Below are positions 12,201 to 20,932 of a DNA stretch of 64,000 bases, piece by piece. The DNA is from Plasmodium coatneyi (taxonomy: Eukaryota > Apicomplexa > Aconoidasida > Haemosporida > Plasmodiidae). The stretch covers positions 1-64,000 of the forward strand of contig NC_033561.1 of NCBI RefSeq assembly GCF_001680005.1, in the 5' to 3' direction. Position numbers and translations under genes: made by a program. Every line of letters begins with the position of its first letter. Within the stretch, counting starts at the first letter, position 1. The notes beneath the pieces are model-generated. The model was not told the DNA's origin, did not search any database, and was given only the letters and a program-made list of their open reading frames with translations.

Positions 12201-13374
12201 AAGAACCAGCTGCTCCAGCTCCTCCAGAAGAACAAATTCCAGCTGAGGATACAGGAGCAGAGGATGATAATAGCCAGAAGTATAGTCCTGCTGCAACTGT
12301 TCCAGTTGCTCCTGCTGAACGAGGTAGTGGTCGGGATGGGTCAATTCCAGTAAGACCTGTTCCTGCCCCAGTTGTTAGCAAGATTGACAACCTTCCTGAT
12401 CTCCTTACCCCATATGTTCCTACCATTCCTCTATTCATTGTTCTTTCTGCTATAAGTTATCTCGTTTGGAAGGTAAAAGAAAAAAAAAAAAAAGAAAAGA
12501 ATGAATAATTAGAATAGAAAGAATAAAAAAAAAAAAAAAGAAATATAAAGAAAAAAAAAATAATAAATAAATAATATTAGAAGAAAAGAAGAAGGAAAAA
12601 AAAAGAAAAAAAGAAAGAAAAAAATAAATAAAGGTGAATGAATCAATGGGGGGATGTGTAGGATTTCGCATTTTAGGGGTGTGTGTTTGTAGGATTTCGC
12701 ATTTTACGGTGTGCGCATGTGTATGGGATTTCGCATTTTAGGGATGTGTATGTGTAAGATTTCGCATTTTTGGGTGTGCGTGTGTAGGTTTTCATATTTA
12801 GGAGGGGTGGATCTATGATTTCACTTTTTAGGGTGTTTGAAGTAATAATTACTGTTTCGTGTGAACAAACATTTCAACTCCCTATTAGAGAAAGATTTTT
12901 TTCTCTTTTTTTTTTTTGTTTTTTGTTCAGTACTTTGGAATGCTTCGTAAAGCAAGAAAACGTTACAGAAGAGCTTATCAAATACATGGACCTCCATCCT
13001 TAGAAGAACAAATTATGGACCATGGTATGGACCAATCTGGTCCACATGGATATACTTTAGTAAAGCAGCGAAATCCAAGATCAACACCAAGGGGAAGGAG
13101 GAAAAAACGTGCTGTTGGTCGTCGCCGTGCTGGTCGTCGTGGCGTACGTCGCCGCATGATTATTGATATTCATTTAGAAGTCTTAGACGAATGTGACAAA
13201 GGGGACCTGCATTCGAAGAAGGAGGAATTTTTTGAAATTCTTGTTCAAGAATTTATGGATCCTAAGTTTATGAAAGAAGAAAATGTCCATAATGAACAAG
13301 TTCCTATGGAAGACGCTCCTAAGGAACAGGTTCTATGTTCCGATTCCTCGTTTAGGGTTGATGTTCCTAAGTAA
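9285..13374 (+). CDS. SICA-2, SICAvar-type surface antigen (four exons, intact frame)
   Basis: The most complete SICA gene in the window. Exons: 9285-9407 (starts MVGPGSPVANAAAIRKH), 10309-11152 (alpha-like: TIWEDLRK, CKLLIRIFLWMDG, MVKMLGDHC), 11400-12472 (second cysteine-containing ectodomain with TLCEEG, FCEVMVRNI and CDLLKAW, a long Glu-rich then Pro/Ala-rich stalk, and a membrane segment ending AISYLVWK) and 12931-13374 (basic cytoplasmic exon YFGMLRKARKRYRR, HLEVLDECDKGDLHS, QEFMDP). Phases agree at every join (0, 1, 0), giving 827 residues. Intron 1 holds GTCTAAGGAAGG repeats, intron 2 holds (complement) CCACCTAACAACCTTCC repeats, and intron 3 holds the shared 30-bp repeat. The protein is short for the family, whose long members have 10 or more exons. 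It faces KIR-1 tail to tail. Confidence 0.92.
9494..10250 (+). repeat. Intron 1 repeat of SICA-2
   Basis: GAAGGAGGTCTAAGGA-type repeats (9494-9870) pass into GGTTGTTAGGTGGTAGGTGG-type repeats (9870-10250). An open frame at 9494-9679 is a product of the repeat, not a gene. Confidence 0.75.
12650..12840 (+). repeat. Tandem repeat in the last intron of SICA-2
   Basis: Five to six imperfect copies of the GTAGGATTTCGCATTTTAGG unit occur, as in SICA-1 and SICA-3. The acceptor that follows is a long T tract ending in CAG at 12930. Confidence 0.85.
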
Positions 13375-14292
13375 CAGGTTCCAAGTTCAGGTTGCGGGTT
13401 TAGGGAGGAAGACTTTGTTTCTAAGGAAGATGTTTTTAAGGAACAGGTTCCAAGTTAAGATTCCGGGTTTCAGGGAAGGAAGACTTTATTCCTAAGGAAG
13501 GTGTTCCTACGGAACAGGTTCCTTGTTCAGATTCCGGGTTTAGGGGGAAAGACTTTATTCCTAAGGAAGATATTCCTAAGGAAAATGTTCTTAAGGAAGA
13601 TGTTCCTAGGGAAGGAGTTCTTAAGGAAGATGTTTGTATGGTTGATGTTCCTAAGGAACAAGGTCAATGTTTATATTCCAGGTTTAGGGTGTAGCATAAA
13701 TATTTTTCTTTTTTTTTTTTTTTGTGTTTTGTGTATTAATTTGTTTACATGTGCATGTGTAATTAATATAGGTGGAGAAAATTTTTTTTTTGCCGTTTAC
13801 GAATGTGTTGATAAATTTTTTTGTAGAAGATTAAATATGTTAAATTTTTTTTTGTTACAAAAGTTTTTATCTTTGTAATTTTTTTAATCTTAATAATTTT
13901 TTTGAGAAGCGTAGGCACCTTTTTTTTGTTCCGCTCCTCCTTTGGGAATACCTTCCCTTCATGCAGAGTTATTCATACACACACAAATGTAGGAAGGAAA
14001 AAAATGGTATATGAAGAAAAGAAGGAAAAAAGGAAGGAAAGAAGGAAGGAGGAAAAAAAGAGGGAAGGAGGAAAAAAGAAGGAAGGAATATCTAAGGAAG
14101 GAAGAAAGAAAGAGAAAAAAAAGAAAAAGAAATGGAGGAAAGAAGAATTGTCATTTTGCTTCTTTCCTTACACTGTATATATAAACTGTGTGCGTTAATT
14201 TATGCTTCCTCCAGAGGAGTGGGGTAGGGATATTACATTCAATTTCAGATATTACATTACACACGATGTGTTACATCATATACGATATGATG
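13375..14292. other. 3' flank of SICA-2 with tail repeats
   Basis: 13375-13690 carries five to six further copies of the GGTTCCAAGTTCAGATTCC / GGGTTTAGGG tail repeat beyond the stop, in several frames. 13700-14290 is AT-rich, with a GAAGGAAGAAAAAAGA tract (14010-14140). No separate gene; the small open frames here are repeat products. Confidence 0.65.
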
Positions 14293-16045
14293 TTACATGT
14301 TCTGATAACCTACCATCCGGCGACCTCCCCCTGTATTATTATTTCTTCTTTCCCCTTCTTTGGTAGACGGTCTTGTGTATGTGGAAGCAGAGGAACGTAC
14401 TGTGGAATGTTCCGTTGGACCTATCGTTGAGCTGTCGTCCGTTAAACCGTATGTTGAGCTGTTTTCTGTGAGTGTATCAAAGGTGCTCCGCTTGGTAGAT
14501 ATTTTTCCTCTTCTTCTTCCATTCGAATTGTTACCGAACAAGGAAGACCATGGAGTATACTGATGGAAGAGTGGAAGGGATGTATAGGGGTGGAAGGAAG
14601 GTTGTTAGGGTGCTGATAGGTGCAAGGAAGGTTGTTATGGTGGTAGCTGGAAGATTGTTAGGGGTTGAAGGAAGGTTATTAGAGTGGAAAGAGGGAAGTT
14701 TGTTAGGGGTGGAAGGAAGGAGGGTCTAAGGAGAATGAAGGGATCTAAGGAGGAGGAGGAAGCAAGGGGTCTAAGGAAGGAGGTCCGAGGATTGAAGGGA
14801 AGAAGGGGTTGAAGGAAGGAAGGTTGTTAGCTGGTTGGTGGAATGAAAGGAGGGTGTAAGGAGGAGGAAAGAAGGGAAGGGGAATGAATGAAGTGGTGTG
14901 GAAGGAGGGGGTCTAAGGAGGATGAAGGAAAGGAAGGAGGGAAAAGAGACCTAAGGAGGGAAGTTTATATATTAATAGTATTGTTAAAATTTTCAATTTT
15001 AGCTATAATTTTACCTTGTATAAAAAGAATAAGGCTGCGGGTAATTCTATTACTGCTAAAGTACCAAAAGCAGAAGAAAGAGATGTAGCAGCACTCGCTT
15101 TACTTTCAGCTTCTTTTAATTGGAAGAGTGTTGTTTGTTTTTCTTGTTGTGCTGCCTGTTTTGCCAGTTCTATTTTTTGTTGTACGATCTCCCGTTCGGC
15201 CTCTAATTTCTGCTTTACGGAGGTATGTTGCGAACTTTCCCCTAGGGTAGCTGCTTCTGTACAATACAATTTTAATGCTTCCGCTACATTACAATGTACC
15301 TTATACTTGGTATTAAAGTCGTTACAATAGGAATCACTTATGTGTTCCTTACCTTTGCAATCTTCTCTTAAGGTAATACATGCGGAGGAAATTTTGTTCA
15401 CGTAAGGGGACAACTGGTCTTTACAGTTTAGCCCATTCTGTAGTAACTGCTTGTTTATTTTCTCATGCTCGTAGAAATAATCGAATATTGTTTTCATTTG
15501 GGGGAGAAGCTTTTTATTAACATCGCTGTATTGAATTCTACATTCCTCATCATGATTACCTCCCATCAGCGTAGTGTGAATTTCCCTCAAGAGGTCTGAA
15601 AATTTATGATTCTTTAAGTCGTTCCAGTATTTATCTCCTAACCAATAATAGAAGAACCAGCAAGGTGTATTATCATTGGACTGTTCTCGTTTTTTCTTGC
15701 ATGCGGAGCAATAAGCTCCCATGATCTTTTTCTCCTGACCACGGAGTCCAGGGTACCCATTCAGTTTTCCCCTTAATGTTTCCCCTAACTGTTCAGAGGT
15801 GGTACCTTTGCTACTACAGTTGTCTATATTAACATTATCAAAGGTCTCATAGAATTGACTATATGAAGTTAGACTCCTTAAAAATTGATCCTGTACGTAC
15901 GGAATTGAGCAGAAGAAAGTGGAATATATATATATATATGTGTGTATATATGTGTATGTGCACACATATTCAAATGACTCCCCTTCCCACTTCCTTCTTC
16001 CTTCTTTGCAAGGAAGAAAGTAATCTTTATTACCTCATCTGCCAT
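14293..16045 (-). CDS. KIR-1, KIR/vir-superfamily variant antigen
   Basis: Minus-strand KIR. Exons in transcript order: 16034-16045 (MADE), 15015-15890 (ectodomain and membrane segment) and 14293-14559 (cytoplasmic). Phase 0 throughout, about 384 residues. The ectodomain opens DQFLRSLTSYSQFYETF and carries IMGAYCSAC, CWFFYYWLGDKYW and several paired cysteines. A charged, Gln/Lys/Glu-rich stalk of about 45 residues with heptad character (KLEAEREIVQQKIELAKQA) precedes the membrane segment, which ends FFLYK. The cytoplasmic exon starts YTPWSSLFGNN, is Ser/Thr/Arg-rich and ends MVGYQNM. The last intron contains G-rich SICA-type repeats rather than the TA repeats of the main KIR array. It sits tail to tail with SICA-2 and head to head with EXP-1. 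Exon 1 is short but fits ATG plus GT and phase. Confidence 0.9.
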
Positions 16046-17277
16046 TTTATCTATGTATGCACGTTCTTCTTTGGTATATATATTCTAGTTTTTAAAAAAA
16101 GAAGGTGTGTTGTTGCACATATTTTTTACTTGTATATATGTGTATGTATAATATATAAACTTCTTCTCTTTTAAGGAGGCTGTTCACGCATTCAGAGAAT
16201 AGAAGTATAAAGATTATACTTGTTTGTTCGTTATGATGATGATTGGATTGTAAGTGTGGGGGTGAATGTGGAATTTTTACTTCTTTTTTTTTTAATAATA
16301 ATAATATATATTCTTTAATTCCTTGAACAATAGTAATATACCACATACACACATGTGTACATCAAAATCATTACATATGTACATTACACATGTACATTGG
16401 AGCCATTACATATGTACATATATATATTAAGGTAAAAAAACATATAAAATATTAAGCCCCAAAAAAAAAAGTACTCCTAATTTTTTTAATGCATATATAT
16501 ATATTGTATACAGTTGACATATGAATGTGTATATGTGCAGTTCGTATATATATGTATAAGGAGTTACGCTGCATCCCTCCTTTCTCTTCCCCTTTCCTGG
16601 ATGAGCATATTCATAAATGTACTGTGAAGAGGGTAAATTTATATGAAATGAAAATAAAAGAAGCGTACGTAATATACATAGAATTTTCATTAATTATGCA
16701 TACAAGGGAGAAATGTATGCATCCTTATAGTATATGCTTTACAGTACATTTTCCCCTCTTCCCTTCTGTTTATGTGATTGTTCAGTAATAATAAATTGTT
16801 TTTTTCTCTCTTTTTCTTTTTTTTTTTATTTAATTTTATCTCCTCCCCAAAAAAAAAATAAGAAAAAACGGGTAGAATTTTTTAGTGTATACATGTATAA
16901 AAATTCCACTGTTAAAAATGTGCATAATAATTTGCTATTCCGCCTTTCATTACACTGTTAGGAAAGAAGTGTGGAATACTATGGAGAGTGGGGGGGAGTG
17001 GGTGTAACATTCCCTTTTTTTTTTTCTCATAAAAGGGAATATGATTATTAAGGATGTTATCATCATAAATTGTATAGTATATAACTAAATACCACGTTGC
17101 TTTTATTTCAAATTACAACATAACTTTTGCATTAATTAGTATTGTGTACATTTTAATTACTTCCTTCATTTTAAAAATATATATTTCTACACACACACTC
17201 AAAAAAGAAGCAAACAAAAAAAAAAAACATCGCCACTTTTAAACCTTCCTTTGCGCTTAAAAGGAGTAGAGAACAAA
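16046..17277. other. Divergent intergenic region KIR-1 / EXP-1
   Basis: AT-rich 1.2-kb spacer between the 5' ends of KIR-1 (-) and EXP-1 (+), so it should hold both promoters. It is nearly collinear with 25421-26486 between KIR-2 and EXP-2, including GATGATTGGATTGTAAGTGT, TTAATTCCTTGAACAATAGT and TGTATACAGTT followed by TGTGCAGTTC. Small open frames here are not supported as genes. Confidence 0.7.
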
Positions 17278-18436
17278 ATGACCTTCTCTGTGAAACTATT
17301 CATATTAGCTTTTCTATTTTGTTTATGGCAATATAACCCTAACTATCACAACCATCATGTAAGATAAGAACTAGTACATTCTTAAGATTTTTGACAAAAA
17401 CACATACACATATTTATTATGATTAACCTTTTTACTTTTTTTAATAAAAATAGAAGAAAGGAAAAAGAGAAAAAAAAAAAAAAAATTTCCACCACCATAA
17501 CCCTTCCTTCCACCCTAACACCCCTAACAACCCACCTACCATCTTTTCTTTTTTTAGGTGACTGCTTTAGGCACATCATACAAGGGTGTCGAAACTAAGA
17601 AGAGAAGTACCACCCCTGGTATGGGTGTAAAAACATCACTAAAATCCAAGTGGAGTGATGATGATGGTACATCAAACAACAACAACAACGATGAAGTCAT
17701 CCCTTTACCGAAGAAAAGAATAGGCGGCTCCTTTGATCAAAATGATAAAAAATTATATCACCGATTCCATGCAGCAAGAATTGGTAACAATGAACGCCCC
17801 CGAACGGATAATGATACATCATACCACACCTTCTTAAAAAATCGTTCAGGTGTAGTAGACTGCAGTTCCTCCATGGACAGTTGCAGTTCCTTATATAGTA
17901 GTAGCAACAGCAGCAGCAGCGGCCGCAGTTCCTCCATGGATAGCAGTTCCATAGAAAGTGTTCATTCACTGTCCCCAAGATGCAGTTCCATGGACAGCAC
18001 TTGCTCCATGGAGAGCAGTTCCTCCATGGATAGTCTCTTTGAGGAGCGAAGTGATGACTATCATTATGATGATTATTCAACAAAACCACATACAAAAAAT
18101 AAAGCACAATGTGAAGCAAGAATAGGGGAATTCCATACCCCAGGGGTATTCCAACCCATGAACATTCGACCTAGGCGATTTTTTAATAAACTGTTGTATG
18201 CTATAAAAAGAAGATTATGGACAAGAAAAGGGGGAGCATTCCTGTCACCGTTCTTGTCATCACCTCTCGTGCTGACACTTTCTGTGTTGTATTTTTTAGC
18301 TTTGTGTTGTGTTGGTTTGATTGTGGTTCTTTCTATAGGTTGTCCACCACCACCATACTCGTGGCCCATTTGTGGTTTTGCTGTTGTTTCTTTTATGGTA
18401 TGTATTCTATTGAGTGTACGTTTAGGAACGAAATGA
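17278..18436 (+). CDS. EXP-1, two-exon exported-type membrane protein, function unknown
   Basis: Exon 1 at 17278-17358 encodes a 27-residue hydrophobic start (VKLFILAFLFCLWQYNPN, ending NHH) joined in phase 0 to exon 2 at 17558-18436, giving about 319 residues. The middle is Ser/Asp-rich with repeated SSSMDS-like units (residues about 120-185), then FEERSDDYHYDDYS and FFNKLLYAIKRR. Two membrane segments follow near the C-terminus (LVLTLSVLYFLALCCVGLIV and CGFAVVSFMVCILLSV). A short signal-like exon 1 followed by a soluble part is the usual layout of Plasmodium exported proteins, but I see no clean PEXEL (RxLxE/Q/D). EXP-2 is a clear paralogue and EXP-3 a distant one. I do not recognise a named family with confidence. 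Confidence 0.85.
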
Positions 18437-18530
18437 ACCGTACCAAACAGTACCAAAACGTACCAAAACGTACCAAAACGTACCAAAACGTACCAAAACG
18501 TACCAAAACGTACCAAAACGAACCAAGCCG
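18437..18530 (+). repeat. 10-bp tandem GTACCAAAAC after EXP-1
   Basis: About nine head-to-tail copies of GTACCAAAAC begin two bases after the EXP-1 stop. A degenerate short version (ACCGTACCGCACCGGACC) follows the EXP-2 stop. Confidence 0.9.
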
Positions 18531-18539
18531 TTTGGGAGG

Positions 18540-19200
18540 AACCGTTACGAACCGTTGTTTAGGGGTGGAAGGAAGGTTGTTAGGGTGCTGGTAGGTAGAA
18601 GGAAAGATGGTTGTTAGGGGTGGAAGGAAGGTTCTTAGGGTGCTGGTAGGTAGAAGGAAGGATGGCTGTTAGGGTGGTAGGTGGGTTGTTAGGGGTGGAA
18701 GGAAGGGTTGTTACGGTTGGTAGGTGGGTTGTTAGGGGTGGAAGGAAGGGTTGTTAGGGTGGTAGGTGGGTTTTAAGGTGGTAGGTGGGTTTTAAGGTGG
18801 TAGGTGGGTTTTAAGGTGGTAGGTGGGTTTTAAGGTGGTAGGTGGGTTTTAAGGTGGTAGGTGGGTTTTAAGGTGGTAGGTGGGTTTTAAGGTGGTAGGT
18901 GGGTTTTAAGGTGGTAGGTGGGTTTTAAGGTGGTAGGTGTGTTTTAAGGTGGTAGGTGTGTTTTAAGGTGGTAAGTGGATTTTAAGGTGGTAGGTGGAAG
19001 GAAGGATGGTTGTTAAGGGTGGTTCGTGGAAGGAAGGATGGTTGTTAGGGTTGTGGTACGTGGTAGGTGGGTTGTTGAGTGGTAGGGTGGGAGGAATGTT
19101 GTTAGGGCTGGTTGAAAGAAGGTTGTTAGGGGGGTGTTAGAATGAAGGATTGTAAGGGTGGTATTAGAATGAAATTTTGTTAGGGGTGGTTGGTGGAAGG
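18540..19200 (+). repeat. G-rich repeats with a 19-bp tandem array
   Basis: GGAAGGTTGTTAGGGTGCTGG-type repeats surround a clean array of about 12 copies of the 19-mer GGTGGTAGGTGGGTTTTAA at about 18755-18990. No gene. Confidence 0.9.
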
Positions 19201-19362
19201 AAGGTTGCTAAGGGAAGTGTGGAGAAGGGTGTACTTAGAGGAAACGTGTTGAATAAAGCGTGTAGGGATGTGCACCTTATGGAACAAAGGCATAGAGAAA
19301 GAAAAAAAAAAAAAAAAGAAAAAAAAAAAAAAAATAGAAAAAAGAAAAAAAAAAGAAAAAGA

Positions 19363-19393
<31 letters not shown>

Positions 19394-20932
19394 AAAAAAG
19401 AAGGAAAGAAAGAAAAGAAGAAAAAAAGGAAGGAAGGTAAGTGTGCACAATGGTGCACTTGGGTGTCGTATGTGGAAGGGAGGGGTATTAGAAGAAAGGT
19501 TGTTATGTGGTATGGTGGAGGGAAAAAAGTATGTTGGGGGAAATGTGCAGAGCGGTGCATTTCACGGTCTGAGGTTGGTAGGAAGGAAGGTGACATCCTT
19601 TAGGAAGGAAAAAAAAAAAAGAAAAAAAAAGAAGGAAGGAAGAATGTTTGGGGAAGTGTGCAGGGGGGTGTAATTTTGGGTGTTAGGAAGGTTGCTCGCA
19701 TTTTTTTTTTAAGGAAGAAAGGAAGAAAGAAAAGAAAAAAAAAAATGAACGAAGGAAAATATGCACGATGGTGTACTTAGGGGTAGTAGGTGTAGGGAAG
19801 GTTCCTAGGGGTATTAGATGGTTGAGTTAGGGGCGTTAGGGTTTAGAGTGTAAAGGATAGTAGAATCAAAGTTTATGGGTGTTAGGACTTAGGGTGTAAG
19901 GGGTAGTAGAATGAAGGTTTATGGTTTTTAGTGTTTAGGGTGTAAGGGGTAGTAGAATGAGAGCGCTAGGAGTGGTAGAATGAAAGGGTTAGCTGTTGTG
20001 GAAGGAAGATTGTTGGGTGGGTGGTTGGCGCAAGGAAGGCACCTTTTTTTAGCGAGGAATAAAAAAAAAAAAAAAAAAGAAATGAAGGAAAGAAAGAAAA
20101 GAAGAAAAAAAAAAGAACGAAGGAAAATATGCACGATGGTGTACTTAGGGGTGGTAGGTGGAAGGAAGGTTCCTAGGGGTATTAGAATAAATGTATGTTA
20201 GGGGTGTGAAGGGTAGGGTGTAGGGGTCGAAGGGAGGTCCCTACTTGTATTAGAATGAAGAGCTATTGGTGTGGTCGTAGGGTATAGGGGTGGTAGAATG
20301 AAAGGGTTAAGATTATTAGAACCATGGTTAAGGGGTGGAAAGAAGGGTGTAAGTTGTTCGAAATTTGGGTGTTACGGCTGGAAGGAAGGTTGCTCACATT
20401 CCTTTTTTTAAGAAAGGAATAAAAGAAGAATAGGAAATAATAAAAAGAGGTTTTTAATTCTTTTTTTCTAAAGAAATGTAGAACATAAGATATGGATGGA
20501 AGGTTACGTCTTCTTTCTAATAAGAAGAAACAAAAGGAAAATAAGAAGAATCAAAAAAAAAAATAACAAAAGTGTGAGTATTTTCTTCTTTTTTTTTTTT
20601 CTTTAAAAGGGAATACAGAAATTGAGAGCCCTATAGGCATACAATAAGATAGAAGGAAAAAATTACACAGGAACAAATTTAAAAAACAAAAATAAGCAAG
20701 TAAAAGACCCAATCTACAACCCTTCAACCCTATCACATCAACAAGCACGATTGATTATAAGATTGATTGTAAGGGTGATACTGATTGTGATAGTGATTGT
20801 TTGAATGAAAAAGGAACACAAACATATCAACGTATTTTTTCATCATCCTCATCGACAACTTTCGAAACACATGAATTCCATATCTTCTACTTGCATTCCT
20901 ACAAGCACACCACCTCTCAATTAGACAAGAAA
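19201..20932. repeat. Subtelomere-like repeat upstream of SICA-3
   Basis: A/G-rich repeats, long GAAAAAAAAA tracts (19290-19420, 20050-20115) and GTTAGGGTTTAGGGTGTAAGG units resemble the telomere-proximal 668-2029 region. An open frame from about 20707 leads into SICA-3 exon 1 and contains a Cys/Asp-rich stretch (DCKGDTDCDSDC). It may be a longer form of that exon, but no start codon or upstream exon could be placed. Confidence 0.6.
19442..19559 (+). promoter_or_regulatory. SPE2-like bipartite GTGCA motifs upstream of SICA-3
   Basis: Exact matches to NGTGCA-N4-NGTGCA are at 19442-19457 (TGTGCA-CAAT-GGTGCA) and 19544-19559 (TGTGCA-GAGC-GGTGCA). Near matches lie at 19657-19672, 19760-19775 and about 20128 (second half GGTGTA). 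They are 1.4-1.5 kb upstream of SICA-3. Role inferred. Confidence 0.5.

Noticed and set aside
11959..12438. Minus-strand frame of 159 residues opposite SICA-2
   Set aside because: Antisense shadow of the Glu/Pro-rich stalk exon; the sense strand has a consistent exon structure.
17697..18119. Minus-strand frame with Trp/Cys repeats opposite EXP-1
   Set aside because: Shadow of the SSSMDS repeat on the coding strand.
17558..18436. PEXEL export motif in EXP-1/EXP-2
   Set aside because: No RxLxE/Q/D at the expected distance from the hydrophobic exon; the RIGGSF/RMGVHF region does not fit.
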